The position numbers and the translations under genes are program-made. 64,000 nt of DNA from Bryobacterales bacterium (GTDB taxonomy: Bacteria > Acidobacteriota > Terriglobia > Bryobacterales > Bryobacteraceae). Below are positions 28,080 through 37,317 of the stretch, in pieces. Numbering within the stretch: position 1 is the first letter of the stretch; each line of letters begins with the position of its first letter. The notes beneath the pieces were generated by a model. That model was not told the origin of the DNA, did not search any database, and was given only the letters and a program-made list of their open reading frames with translations. The stretch lies in contig JAIXKK010000175.1 in assembly GCA_026954325.1 (NCBI GenBank), forward strand, positions 40,374 to 104,373. The letters are read 5' to 3'.

Positions 28080-29786
28080 ATGAGAGTCCTCAGCCTCTTA
28101 GCCGCGTGGTGCATTCTCTCCGGCGCCGCGTCCGCCGCCCGCTTGGGCAGCGCGCTCATCGACGCCGCGCGGGCGGACGGCTCCGCGGCGGTGAAGGCTC
28201 TGCTCGCCCAGGGAGCCGACGTCAACGCTCGCGAAGAGGATGGCGCCACAGCCTTGACCTGGGCCGTGATGCGAAGCAACCCCGGCATCGCGGAACTGCT
28301 GCTGAACTCCGGAGCCAATCCGGATCTCACCAATGCGCTGGGAATCGGAGCGCTCTCCCTCGCCATCGCCAACGGCTCCACGCCCATGGTGAAACTTCTG
28401 CTCGAAAAAGGAGCGGATGCGAACGTCGCCCGTGAAAATGGCGAAACCCCGTTGATGACCGCCGCCCGCATGAGCCAGGTGGAGGTGATGAGGCTGTTGC
28501 TTGCCCGCGGCGCGGACGTCAACGCGCGGGAGAAGAAGTTTCATCAGACGGCCCTGATGTGGGCCGCCGGGACCCCGGCCGCAGTGCGCCTGCTCCTCGA
28601 TCACGGCGCTGAGATTCATGCCGCGACAACCGCCTGGAATGTGAAGTACACCATCTACGCCCCCACCACGGTGACTCTCGGCAAGACAGGCATCCCCTGG
28701 AACACCGACGGCGACTACACCACGCGTAGAGGAGGCCAGAATGCCCTGTTCTTCGCCGTCCAGAAGCACGACCTCGAATCCGCCCGCATGTTGGTGGACG
28801 CGGGCATCGACGTAAATCAGGCCGCCGCCGACGGAACCACGCCCCTGCTGGCCGCGCTGTATAAATGGGACCCGCCGCACAGTTCGTTTGTTCCCGGCAA
28901 GGGCGCTCCCGCCCAGGCCGGCAGTTCCCAGCAGTTCGGCCCGGACCTCGCCATGGCCCGCTTCCTGCTCGACCGCGGGGCGAACGTGAAGGTGGCGGAT
29001 GGAGCCGGCTATACGCCGCTGCACGCCGCCGCCCTCGCCGTCGCCTACGCCGCCAAGAGCGGTTCGGGACAGCGCGGCGGCGGAGTCTACGGAAAGCCTG
29101 CCGCTTTACTGTCCCTCGGCCGCGGCGCCGATGTGCCCCCTGGAATGCTCGAGCAGGCGCTTGCGGTTGCCGGACGTCTCCTCGCCGCGGGCGCGGATCC
29201 GAACCGGCAGACTCTCTATCCAACACCCGGCCCCGCCGGCGACGTGCGCATCAATCCGGCGCCTCCGGGATCCTCTCCGTTCCACATCGCCGCGAACTCC
29301 GACAGTCTCGAACTGGTGAAGATGCTCGCCAGTCACGGGGGCAATCCCAACGAGTTGCGCAAGGATGGCCATACTCCGTTTTCCGTGGCCGTGCTCGCCG
29401 GCGATCTGGCGGTGGTGAAAGAGATGGCCGCGCGGGGAGCCAATCTCAAGATGCTCTACAACCCCGACGATAAGATTCCCGATCCGGTGGAGGCCATTAC
29501 ACTATCCCGCCGCAATCAGAGCATCATGCATCTGGCCGCGCTGTCCGGCTCCGCAGCCGTGGTCGAATATCTCTACTCACAAGGCGTGCCCTTGGACCTG
29601 AAGAACGATAAAGGGGAAACTCCTCTGGCGCTCGCTGATTCGCAGGAGCGCTACCGGGAAGCCGCCCAGCGCCAGAACGCCGACGGAGACCCGGAGCGGC
29701 TGAAGACGATTGTCCGCCACACGGAGATGACGGACGCCATCAAGAAGCTGCCGGCCCGTCCCACGCTCCCAACCGCGGCCCGATAA
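28080..29786 (+). CDS. Exported ankyrin-repeat protein
   Basis: A 568-residue protein with a signal peptide (MRVLSLLAAWCILSGAASA) and about a dozen ankyrin repeats. Clear units are VKALLAQGADVNAREEDGATALTWA, IAELLLNSGANPDLTNALG, MVKLLLEKGADANVARENGETPLMTA and VMRLLLARGADVNARE, with more after residue 210 (ARFLLDRGANVKVADGAGYTPLHAAA). A non-repeat insert lies around residues 170-220. Ankyrin repeats bind protein partners. Placed right behind the DUF1592/DUF1552 pair, this one probably scaffolds that periplasmic complex. The role is inferred from the operon only. Confidence 0.92.
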   Translation: MRVLSLLAAWCILSGAASAARLGSALIDAARADGSAAVKALLAQGADVNAREEDGATALTWAVMRSNPGIAELLLNSGANPDLTNALGIGALSLAIANGSTPMVKLLLEKGADANVARENGETPLMTAARMSQVEVMRLLLARGADVNAREKKFHQTALMWAAGTPAAVRLLLDHGAEIHAATTAWNVKYTIYAPTTVTLGKTGIPWNTDGDYTTRRGGQNALFFAVQKHDLESARMLVDAGIDVNQAAADGTTPLLAALYKWDPPHSSFVPGKGAPAQAGSSQQFGPDLAMARFLLDRGANVKVADGAGYTPLHAAALAVAYAAKSGSGQRGGGVYGKPAALLSLGRGADVPPGMLEQALAVAGRLLAAGADPNRQTLYPTPGPAGDVRINPAPPGSSPFHIAANSDSLELVKMLASHGGNPNELRKDGHTPFSVAVLAGDLAVVKEMAARGANLKMLYNPDDKIPDPVEAITLSRRNQSIMHLAALSGSAAVVEYLYSQGVPLDLKNDKGETPLALADSQERYREAAQRQNADGDPERLKTIVRHTEMTDAIKKLPARPTLPTAAR

Positions 29787-29797
29787 AATAGGAACCC

Positions 29798-30904
29798 ATG
29801 ATGAAGATTCGGATCCTGCTATCCGTCTGCGCCCTTACGGCTGTGCTTTCCTATGGCCAGACGCCTTCGAAACAACAGCACCTGCTCTACGTGGCCAGCC
29901 CCGGCATCCGCAACTATGTCGAGCACGGAGGCATCGGCATCATCGTTTATGACATTGATGCCGGCTACAAATTCGTGAAGCGCATTCCTACATGGGCGCC
30001 GCCCCCGGAGGGCCAAAAGCCGGAAAACGTGAAGGGGATCGTAGCCAGCGCGAAGACGGGACGCGTGTACGTCAGCACCATCAACCGCATGATCTCGCTC
30101 GACGCCGTCACCGGGAAGAAATACTGGGACAAGCCGTTCGAGGGCGGCTGCGACCGCATGGCGATCTCGCCTGATGGCAAGACACTCTACGTGCCGCAAC
30201 TCGAGGGACCGTTCTGGACCGTAGTCAACGCCATGAACGGCAACGTGATCACGAGGATCGAAACGAAATCCGGCTCGCACAACACCATCTATTCACTCGA
30301 CGGCAAGCACGTCTACATGGCGGGACTCAAATCACCGCTGCTCTCCATAGCCGACACATCCACTCACAAGGTATCGAGCACGGTGGGACCGTTTGACAAC
30401 GTGATCCGCCCCTTCACCGTCAATGGAAGCAATACGCTGGCGTTCGTGAACGTCAATGGCCTGCTCGGGTTTGAAATCGGTGACATCCGCACGGGCAGGA
30501 AGCTCTACCGTGTCGAGGTGCAAGGCTACGGGCAGGGGCCCGTGAAGCGTCACGGTTGCCCAAGCCACGGCATCGCGCTCACGCATGACGAAAGGGAAAT
30601 CTGGGTGGTGGACGGGCACAACAACTACGTGCACGTCTTCGATGCCACGGTGATGCCGCCCAAGCAGGGAGTCAGCATCAAGCTCCGCGATTCGCCGGGC
30701 TGGATCAGCTTCAGCATCGACGGACAGTTTGCCTATTCCTCCACCGGCGAGATCATCGACGTGGCCGGCAAGAAGGTGATTGCGGCGCTCACCGATGAAA
30801 CCGGGCGCCAGGTGCAGAGCGAGAAGATGCTCGACCTGATCGTCGTCAAGGGCAAAGTGGCCGCCGCCGGCAATCAGTTCGGCGTGGGAATGAAGCAGCA
30901 GTGA
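29798..30904 (+). CDS. Exported YVTN-type beta-propeller protein
   Basis: A 368-residue protein with a signal peptide (MMKIRILLSVCALTAVLSYGQ). Repeated beta-blades read LLYVASPGIRNYVE, GRVYVSTINRMISLDAVTGKKYWDKPF, GKTLYVPQLEGPFWTVVNAMNGNVITRI, KHVYMAGLKSPLLSIADTST and EIWVVDGHNNYVHVFDATV, the style of YVTN/WD40-like lactonase-type propellers. No catalytic residues can be assigned. The gene stop overlaps the GTG start of the small cytochrome gene (GTGA), so the two are translationally coupled, which suggests that they act together. Confidence 0.85.
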   Translation: MMKIRILLSVCALTAVLSYGQTPSKQQHLLYVASPGIRNYVEHGGIGIIVYDIDAGYKFVKRIPTWAPPPEGQKPENVKGIVASAKTGRVYVSTINRMISLDAVTGKKYWDKPFEGGCDRMAISPDGKTLYVPQLEGPFWTVVNAMNGNVITRIETKSGSHNTIYSLDGKHVYMAGLKSPLLSIADTSTHKVSSTVGPFDNVIRPFTVNGSNTLAFVNVNGLLGFEIGDIRTGRKLYRVEVQGYGQGPVKRHGCPSHGIALTHDEREIWVVDGHNNYVHVFDATVMPPKQGVSIKLRDSPGWISFSIDGQFAYSSTGEIIDVAGKKVIAALTDETGRQVQSEKMLDLIVVKGKVAAAGNQFGVGMKQQ

Positions 30905-31248
30905 CGGCGGCGCTACTCTGCCTTGCGGCGATGTTCGCCGCCGATCCGGCACGGTACTTCGAAAAGAAGGTTGCGCCCATCCTCGCCCGCCGCTGTCTTT
31001 CCTGCCACAACAACGAAATGAAGGACGGCGGCATTTCGTTTCCGGACCGCGACAGCGTACTCAAAGGCGGCAGCCACGGTCCGGCAATCGTGCCCGGTAA
31101 GCCGGAGCAGAGTTATCTCCTCCGCGCCATCAGCCACAAGGAAGATGTGAAGATGCCTCCCGGCATTCCGCTGCCGGCTAAGGAAGTGAAAGCCCTCACC
31201 GAATGGATTCGCCGCGGCGCCGTGTGGGGCAAGATCGGCTCTCAATGA
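30901..31248 (+). CDS. Small exported cytochrome c (planctomycete-type PSCyt1-like)
   Basis: A 115-residue protein starting at GTG 30901, which overlaps the upstream TGA. A short signal-like stretch (TAALLCLAAMFAADP) precedes one haem-binding motif, CLSCH, near residue 38. DRDSVLKGGSHGPAIVPGKPEQSYLLRAI and a late KMPPGIPLPAKEV follow, where the Met is the likely sixth haem ligand. This matches the C-type cytochromes fused or adjacent to DUF1549/DUF1553-like proteins. As a free mono-haem carrier it could take electrons from, or pass them to, the DUF1592 cytochrome in the same unit. Confidence 0.88.
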   Translation: MTAALLCLAAMFAADPARYFEKKVAPILARRCLSCHNNEMKDGGISFPDRDSVLKGGSHGPAIVPGKPEQSYLLRAISHKEDVKMPPGIPLPAKEVKALTEWIRRGAVWGKIGSQ

Positions 31249-31261
31249 GTAAACTATCTCC

Positions 31262-32149
31262 ATGGGAATGAGCCGCCGTCATTTACTGTTCGCGGGAGCC
31301 GCCGCCGCGATGGCGCAATCCAGGGCTCCCGTCGTCAACGGGGCCGAACACGCATGGGTGCTGAACTCGAAGTTCCCCATGTCGCGGGAAACAGCGGTCT
31401 GTCCGGCGGACTTTCCCGAGTACGAATACTCCGCCGAGTACCTCCTCTCGGAGATGAAAACGTACCGCGTGGATCACGTCGTGATCTCCCATGTCTGTTA
31501 CTACGGCCATGACAACTCGTATCCGAGCTACTGCGTGAAGAAGTATCCCGGCAAGTTTGCAGCCATCGGGTTGCTGGTGGGCCACCGCCTCTATTCCCCC
31601 GAGGATCCCCGGAATGCCTCCCGCCTCGAGCGTCTCATCAAGGAAGACGGGCTCATCGGATTGCGGCTGAGTCCCATCTACAACCGGGATGTAGTGTGGC
31701 TGAACAGCAAGGCATGTTACCCCCTATGGAAGAAAGCCGAGGATCTCAAGGCGACCTTCAACATCTTCCTCGCCCCGCATCAGGTGCGCCAGGTTGGAGA
31801 TATGGCCGCGCGGTTTCCGGGGGTGAACGTCGTCATCGACCACATTGCAATGATCGACATCACCGCTCCCGACGCGGACGGGTTCGGCCCCTTGCTGGAC
31901 CTTGCCAGGTATCCGAACGTTTACGTGCGGACATCGCTGCACAACCCCTCGAAGACGAAGGTGACGCCCTACCGGGATGTGTGGCCGTTCCTCCACCGCC
32001 TGTACGATCGCTACGGGCCCCGGCGCCTGGTGTGGGCGAACTTCTTCGAGTACGTGATCATGAAGGAAGTGATTCCTTTCTTCAAGCCCCAGGATAAGGA
32101 GTGGATTCTCGGCAGAACGGCGTACCGGCTGTACGGCTTCGGGCGGTAG
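31262..32149 (+). CDS. Amidohydrolase-2 family protein, paralogue of the 7103 gene
   Basis: A 295-residue exported protein with a Tat-like leader (SRRHLLFAGAAAAMAQS). It shares with the gene at 7103 the blocks SPEDP, GLRLSPIYNRDVVWLNSKACYPLW, APHQVRQVGDMAARFPGVNVVIDH and the late RRLVWANFFE. The first strand reads VVNGAEHAWV, so the usual D-x-H is replaced by E-H and metal binding may be altered. It closes the six-gene plus-strand unit. Its stop is only five bases from the stop of the convergent ASPIC/UnbV gene, so the two transcripts must overlap. Confidence 0.85.
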   Translation: MGMSRRHLLFAGAAAAMAQSRAPVVNGAEHAWVLNSKFPMSRETAVCPADFPEYEYSAEYLLSEMKTYRVDHVVISHVCYYGHDNSYPSYCVKKYPGKFAAIGLLVGHRLYSPEDPRNASRLERLIKEDGLIGLRLSPIYNRDVVWLNSKACYPLWKKAEDLKATFNIFLAPHQVRQVGDMAARFPGVNVVIDHIAMIDITAPDADGFGPLLDLARYPNVYVRTSLHNPSKTKVTPYRDVWPFLHRLYDRYGPRRLVWANFFEYVIMKEVIPFFKPQDKEWILGRTAYRLYGFGR

Positions 32150-32154
32150 GCGCG

Positions 32155-33885
32155 TTACAGCGGCTTGCCTTCGGTGATGGTGAGGATCCGGTCCACCGTT
32201 AGTTTCGGGAACGTTTGGGTCAATCCCGAAGGCCAGCGCACCTCGAGGCTCGCCACCGTCTCCTTGCCTAAGCCAAAGTGGAGGCGGCGGTCATTCGAGG
32301 AATAAAAGCTCGCCTGGCTCAACACTTCCTGCGCCTGCCGCTTGTCCCCGTAATGGCAGATGACGCGGGCTCCGATGGCGCCGCGGTTCGACTTCGTACC
32401 CACCAGTTTCACCTTGAGCCAGTGATTGCCGCCCGAGGTGTCGTTGCGCAGCAGCGACGGCGGCTCATTCATGTTCACAATCAGGATGTCGATATCGCCG
32501 TCGTTGTCGAAATCGCCGAAAGCGCACCCGCGGCTGGCATGAGGAGCGGCGACCCCAGGCCCCGCCTGTTCAATCAGCTCTTCGAACTTGCCGTTTCCGA
32601 GGTTGCGGAAGACCAGGCGCGGCGTCTTCCAGGGGTAATTCGGCAGCTTCGACTCAATGCCTGGATACACGTTGCCGGTGACGACGAACAAATCGGGGAA
32701 GCCATCATTGTCGAGGTCCACGATGCCCGCGCCCCAGCCGATGTACTGCGTCTCGACGCCCAGTCCGGCGCGGGCGGTGAGGTCTTCGAAGTTCGCTGTC
32801 CCATCATTGCGGTAGACGATGTTGGTGTCGTCGGCGAAGTGGGTCTTGAAGATATCGAGGTTGCCGTTGAGGTCGAAATCGCCGATGCCGATGCCCATGC
32901 CGGCCTGCTCCATTCCGTCCTCGTTCAGCGCCGCGCCGCGCATCAGGCCTTCCTCTTTGAATGTTCCGTCCTTCTGGTTCATGAAGAGAAGACTTGGCAT
33001 GGAATCGCAGGCCACGTAGATATCGGGCCATCCGTCGTTGTCGAAGTCCGCGGCGCTCACCGTCATTCCGTAACCCGTGATGGACTTCTTGATGCCGGCG
33101 GCTTCGCTCACGTCCGTGAACACGCCCTTCCCGTTGTTGCGAAAGAGGGAGAAGTTGCCCGGTGGAAGTCCTCGCGGTCCGCAATTGACCGGCACGCCCT
33201 TCCATGTGCAGTTCGAACTGTCGCCCGGCTTGGGGACGCTCTGGAAATCGAACTTGAGGTAGGTGGCGACGAACAGATCGAGATGGCCGTCGCGGTTGTA
33301 GTCCACGAAGGTGGCTCCCGAATACCACTTGGCGGGGTCCGGCGTCAGCCCGGCCTCCCTGGTGACATCGGTAAAGGCGCCGTTGCCGTTGTTGCGGTAG
33401 AGGGTGAACCCGCCCCAATAGGTGACGAACAGATCCTCGTTGCCGTCATTATCGAAATCCCCGATGCAGACTGAGGAGGCCCAACCGTTCCGCCAGAGCC
33501 CGGCTTCCCTGGTGACGTCGGTGAAGGTGCCGTCACGGTTGTTCTTGTAGAGGCGGTTCGAGTTGCCGGCGGGAGCATTCGCGATGCGGGTTCCGTTCAG
33601 GATAAACAGATCCTGCCAGCCATCGTTGTCGTAGTCGATGAAGGCGCAGCCGCAGCCCACCGTTTCGAGGATGTAGTCATTGGCTCCGGGGCCGCCATAG
33701 ATCACCGGTTGCTTCAAGCCGGCCTGCGCGGCGATGTCTACAAAACGGGCGCGAAACGGCAGTCCGGAAGGCTTTCCGCGGGGCATCGGCTTGACGTTGC
33801 GCGAGGCGATGCCCTGGGCAAGCAAGGGGATTGCCGGGGAGGCGGAGAGACCAAGGATTTGTGACAGGAATTTCCGGCGGTACAC
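32155..33885 (-). CDS. CRTAC1-like exported protein (FG-GAP/VCBS repeats plus ASPIC/UnbV domain)
   Basis: A 576-residue protein with a leader (RRKFLSQILGLSASPAIPLLAQG). Residues ~50-470 contain six or more FG-GAP/VCBS repeats with the calcium-type core DxDxDGxxDLF, seen in DYDNDGWQDLFILNG, DFDNDGNEDLFVTYWG, DYNRDGHLDLFVATY, DFDNDGWPDIYVACD, DLDNDGFPDLFVVTG and DFDNDGDIDILIVN. The C-terminal ASPIC/UnbV domain (NHWLKVKLVGTKSNRGAIGARV, VRWPSGLTQTFP) follows. Such propellers are extracellular, and their role in Acidobacteria is unknown. It is the last gene of the minus-strand unit led by the fucosidases. Confidence 0.93.
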   Translation of the reverse strand: MYRRKFLSQILGLSASPAIPLLAQGIASRNVKPMPRGKPSGLPFRARFVDIAAQAGLKQPVIYGGPGANDYILETVGCGCAFIDYDNDGWQDLFILNGTRIANAPAGNSNRLYKNNRDGTFTDVTREAGLWRNGWASSVCIGDFDNDGNEDLFVTYWGGFTLYRNNGNGAFTDVTREAGLTPDPAKWYSGATFVDYNRDGHLDLFVATYLKFDFQSVPKPGDSSNCTWKGVPVNCGPRGLPPGNFSLFRNNGKGVFTDVSEAAGIKKSITGYGMTVSAADFDNDGWPDIYVACDSMPSLLFMNQKDGTFKEEGLMRGAALNEDGMEQAGMGIGIGDFDLNGNLDIFKTHFADDTNIVYRNDGTANFEDLTARAGLGVETQYIGWGAGIVDLDNDGFPDLFVVTGNVYPGIESKLPNYPWKTPRLVFRNLGNGKFEELIEQAGPGVAAPHASRGCAFGDFDNDGDIDILIVNMNEPPSLLRNDTSGGNHWLKVKLVGTKSNRGAIGARVICHYGDKRQAQEVLSQASFYSSNDRRLHFGLGKETVASLEVRWPSGLTQTFPKLTVDRILTITEGKPL

Positions 33886-33903
33886 TACACCTCAGTATAG
33901 GGC

Positions 33904-35643
33904 CTACCAGGCGCGAAGCCGCGCGGTGAGCCATTGGATGTCCTTATCCTTGTGGCAGATGAGGCAGGCGTTGGGGCTCTCCTCGCGGCCGAATCTCGCC
34001 ACCGGTCCGGCGCGGGGGATGTCGTCAATCTGGTGGGAGGCGGCGGGGAACATCAGGCTGTTCATGATGGGCGGCATGTGGCAGGCGGCGCAGCGGCTGC
34101 CCGCCGATGTAGCGGGATGGTGCGTGTGCGCGGCGGCGCGGGCGCCGATGGCCGAATGGCACTGGGTGCACATGCGGTCAGGGTCGGCGGCGAACTTGAA
34201 GGAGACGCGGTTGTGCCGGGGATCGGAGGGATGGGGGTTGTGGCAACTGGCGCACTGCGCCGTTCCCCGGCGGAAGCACGCCGAGCGCATGAAGGCTTCT
34301 CCAATGAACGTGGTTTCACGGAAGCGGCCATCCTTGTAGAAGGCGCGATTGCCGAATTCGGCGAAGGGCTGGCTGATCAGCCTGTTGTAATAGGGTGGAT
34401 TCGAGGTGTAGTTCATCTCGCCGCCGGGGCCGAGATTGCGGATGGCGGACTGGCGGTGGCACTGGCCGCAGATCATGGTTGCCTGGACGTGGTCGAGCTT
34501 GGCGAATTTGAACGGTGTCTCTCCGGGGCCGGCAGGGTCGGCGGCATGGCGCGCCGAGGGGCCATGGCACATCTCGCAATTGACGCCCGGCTCGCGGAAT
34601 ACGGCGTGCTGCATGGTGTCGTCGTCCTGGCGCACAAGCCGCAACTGGCTGGTGTGGCAGACGGCGCAGTTGCGCTGGTAGCTGGTGGCGTTCGACAGGC
34701 GCGGGAATTGGGAGATGAGGGTGCGCTCGCTGCCGGCCGGATCGATCATTGCCCAGTAGTTGACCCACTTCTTCTGGAGCGCGTTGAACTGGATGGGAAA
34801 GACGAAGATGCGGTTATCGGCGAGGCGGGTGGCATAAGCCTGCTGCCACTTGGAGCCGATGACGTAATCGACGCGGTAGCGCTTCCAGGCGCCGCCTTCG
34901 ACCAGGAATTCGAAGTACGGCTTGTCGCCGCCGCCCATGCGGACCTGGTCCCATTGGGTGAGTTGGGAGAAGTCCGCGAGGATCTCTGCTTCCCGCACGG
35001 GGTGGAGCATCGCGGCCATGCCGGTGGACTGCCACGATTCGTAGATCGCCTTGTGGCATGTCTTACAGGCTTCCGAGCCGGCGAACCTGGCGCGCTCCTT
35101 CTCCGGGCCGGGTGACGGCTCGGCGGGCAACCGTCCGCCGGTGCGAGCGATGACGGCGCGGGCGAACTGTTCGAGGTCTTCCCGGGTTTTCTTCCAATCG
35201 GATTCCTTCACTCCGGCCGGCCCCTCGAAGAGGGAGAGCCACAGAAGGGCATCTCTGGCGTCGCGATAGGCGGCCGGCAGTCTGCCCTGGGCGAGTTCGA
35301 CCCGGGCGAGAGCGAGCAGCAGCGGAGCATTTTCGGGCAGCAGACGGAGCGAGGCGCGCCCGTCCTCGAGCACGCGGGCGTTGTCTTTCAGATCGAGACT
35401 CGCGCCGGCCGAGATCTGATAGACGCCGGCCAGGAGCCAGGACCGCGGATAGCGTTCGAGGAAACGGCCGGCGAGGGCGCGTCGTTTGGAGGCATCGGGT
35501 GTTTTGAGCAGCTCCAGGTAATCATTCCGTTCGGCGCCGCTCCCGGCGCGACTGACGAGCGAGCCGCGGTTCTTCGGGGCGCCGATGTGACCGATGTCGA
35601 GATCCTGGGCCAACAGGGTGGCGGTGAGGAGAAGCCAGATCAT
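33904..35643 (-). CDS. Exported octahaem cytochrome c protein
   Basis: A 579-residue protein with a signal peptide (MIWLLLTATLLAQ) and a helical, TPR-like N-terminal part (LERYPRSWLLAGVYQISAG, ALARVELAQGRLPAAYRDA). Eight CxxCH haem sites follow: CKTCH, CAVCH, CEMCH, CGQCH, CASCH, CTQCH, CAACH and CLICH, with CxxCH-P/N contexts of the cytochrome c554/doubled-CXXCH type. It probably carries electrons in the periplasm or at the outer surface. Its start overlaps the stop of the upstream multihaem gene by four bases (ATGA), so both are made together. Confidence 0.93.
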   Translation of the reverse strand: MIWLLLTATLLAQDLDIGHIGAPKNRGSLVSRAGSGAERNDYLELLKTPDASKRRALAGRFLERYPRSWLLAGVYQISAGASLDLKDNARVLEDGRASLRLLPENAPLLLALARVELAQGRLPAAYRDARDALLWLSLFEGPAGVKESDWKKTREDLEQFARAVIARTGGRLPAEPSPGPEKERARFAGSEACKTCHKAIYESWQSTGMAAMLHPVREAEILADFSQLTQWDQVRMGGGDKPYFEFLVEGGAWKRYRVDYVIGSKWQQAYATRLADNRIFVFPIQFNALQKKWVNYWAMIDPAGSERTLISQFPRLSNATSYQRNCAVCHTSQLRLVRQDDDTMQHAVFREPGVNCEMCHGPSARHAADPAGPGETPFKFAKLDHVQATMICGQCHRQSAIRNLGPGGEMNYTSNPPYYNRLISQPFAEFGNRAFYKDGRFRETTFIGEAFMRSACFRRGTAQCASCHNPHPSDPRHNRVSFKFAADPDRMCTQCHSAIGARAAAHTHHPATSAGSRCAACHMPPIMNSLMFPAASHQIDDIPRAGPVARFGREESPNACLICHKDKDIQWLTARLRAW

Positions 35644-37316
35644 TGGCGCCTGCCCTGTTCCACCTGCCGCAACAGGCCGCGCATGAAGGAGTCCTCGGGG
35701 AAGTCCTGGGCGAAGCGCTCCATGGCCTCCTTGGCCTGTGGATACTGCTTTGCCCGGATGAAGGCGAGGATGAGGTGCTTGCGGATGGTCTGCGAGTAGG
35801 GATAGCTGTTCTCGCCGCGCTTCAATGCGGCGATGGCGTCCTCGGACCGGCCGGCGCGAGAGAGCGCTTCGCCCAAGTTGACATAGGTGGTGGAGGACGC
35901 CTTGCCTTTCCGCTCGGCTTTGGCGAGCAGGTCAGCGGCTTCGGGACGATTCCCGGCAAGCGCCTCGCTGCCGAGCGCGGCCAGGACCAGGGGATCTTCC
36001 GGCAGCGCGCGGCGGGCCTGCTCGAGGAGAGCCTGATACCGGGTTCGCAACTCCGGGGCGCGCGCCATCAATTCGCCGTAGGCGGAGAGGCGAGTGAGCA
36101 GGGGCAGGGAAGCCGGGCCGCCGGAGTTGAGGAGCAAGAGTCCGGGGATTTGTGGATTCGCTGCGGGTTCCGGCACGGAGAAGGCGGCAGTGGGGCGGGC
36201 GGGGATGCGGTGGTTCGTCAGGGCGGAATGGGAGATCACCTCGATGTCGCGCTTCGGCATGTGGCAGGCGGCGCAATCGTCGGATGGGGACCGCATGCGG
36301 CGGGCGTCGATGCCGAGAGTGCAGCTTTTCTCGCCATGGCATCCCAGGCACTTGCCGCGGAAGTAGGAGACCGCCCTCGTTCCGGCGGGCTGTTCGTGAG
36401 GATCGTGGCAGGTGAGGCAACTCAGCTTGCCGTTTGTCGCGCGGTAGCATTTGCTCAGCTTCATGGAGGAGTGATGCTCCAGCAGGTCCTCTTCCTTGCG
36501 TACTTGAGGCAGGCCGAAGATAGCCACGGTGCGCGCCAGAGGAGTAGAAGGGCGGAAGTCCGAGTATTGGCGGCCGGGCAGCAGCACTCGCGCGTCGCCT
36601 CCCTGGTGGCACTGCATACAGATATCCTCGGCAAGCCGCGGCGGGAGTCTCGCGGGGTTGACGATGGACGTATCGGGCAACGCGCGGCTGCCGCGGATTC
36701 GTTCGCTGACATGCAACTGTCCCGGACCATGGCATTTCTCGCACCCGATGGCCATTTCGGCGAATGGCGGATCTTCATAGAGCCCGTCGCGGCCCGTCGC
36801 GACATTAGGGCGTCCGGCGTGACAGATGATGCAGGCGTCATAGATGGGGCGGTTGAAGCCTTCGCCGGCCTCCTCGAAGCCGGGAGAAAGTTCCCATTTG
36901 CCTGGAAGGGAATAATAAGACAGCGGGGCCTGAAACAGATGGTTGCCGCGGCGCACGGCATAGCTGATGCCGCTCTCGCCGGAGCCGATGGCGAAGGCCA
37001 GTTCGTGGGCGGTCTCATAGAGGAGCGCGCCGTCCTTGTGCTCTGATTCGGATTGGTAGAGCTTGCCTTTTTCCGCATAGACGCGGTAGTCACGGTTCAG
37101 TTTCTCATTGCGGACAGTAACGGGCGCGCTCAAGAGGCTTGCGTCGGGAACCGTGATGGAGCGGCCCATGGCGGTTTGGGTGAAGCCGCGGTAGATAGCC
37201 GGATGGCAGCCCGCGCACGTCTTCGAGCCTACGTAGGCGACGCCGGGCCCCGTGTTGCGAAACACGAGCGGCGCGGCGGCAAGGTTGCCGAGCAAGATGA
37301 ACGGCAGAAGGCGCAC
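35640..37316 (-). CDS. Exported heptahaem cytochrome c protein with TPR tail
   Basis: A 558-residue protein starting at GTG 37316, one base after the stop of the upstream fucosidase gene. A signal peptide (RLLPFILLGNLAAAPLVF) precedes seven CxxCH sites: CAGCH, CIICH, CEKCH, CMQCH, CLTCH, CLGCH and CAACH. Residues ~420-555 are TPR repeats (ALGSEALAGNRPEAADLLAKAE, YVNLGEALSRAGRSEDAIAALKRGE, LAFIRAKQYPQAKEAMERFAQ). Haem-plus-TPR proteins of this kind are frequent in Acidobacteria. The TPR part could dock the octahaem partner encoded next. Substrate and electron acceptor are unknown. Confidence 0.92.
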   Translation of the reverse strand: MRLLPFILLGNLAAAPLVFRNTGPGVAYVGSKTCAGCHPAIYRGFTQTAMGRSITVPDASLLSAPVTVRNEKLNRDYRVYAEKGKLYQSESEHKDGALLYETAHELAFAIGSGESGISYAVRRGNHLFQAPLSYYSLPGKWELSPGFEEAGEGFNRPIYDACIICHAGRPNVATGRDGLYEDPPFAEMAIGCEKCHGPGQLHVSERIRGSRALPDTSIVNPARLPPRLAEDICMQCHQGGDARVLLPGRQYSDFRPSTPLARTVAIFGLPQVRKEEDLLEHHSSMKLSKCYRATNGKLSCLTCHDPHEQPAGTRAVSYFRGKCLGCHGEKSCTLGIDARRMRSPSDDCAACHMPKRDIEVISHSALTNHRIPARPTAAFSVPEPAANPQIPGLLLLNSGGPASLPLLTRLSAYGELMARAPELRTRYQALLEQARRALPEDPLVLAALGSEALAGNRPEAADLLAKAERKGKASSTTYVNLGEALSRAGRSEDAIAALKRGENSYPYSQTIRKHLILAFIRAKQYPQAKEAMERFAQDFPEDSFMRGLLRQVEQGRRQ

Positions 37317-37317
37317 T

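Noticed and set aside
32278..37046. Long plus-strand open frames opposite the cytochrome and ASPIC/UnbV genes
   Set aside because: High GC keeps antisense frames open; their translations are mirror shadows of CxxCH and FG-GAP repeats.
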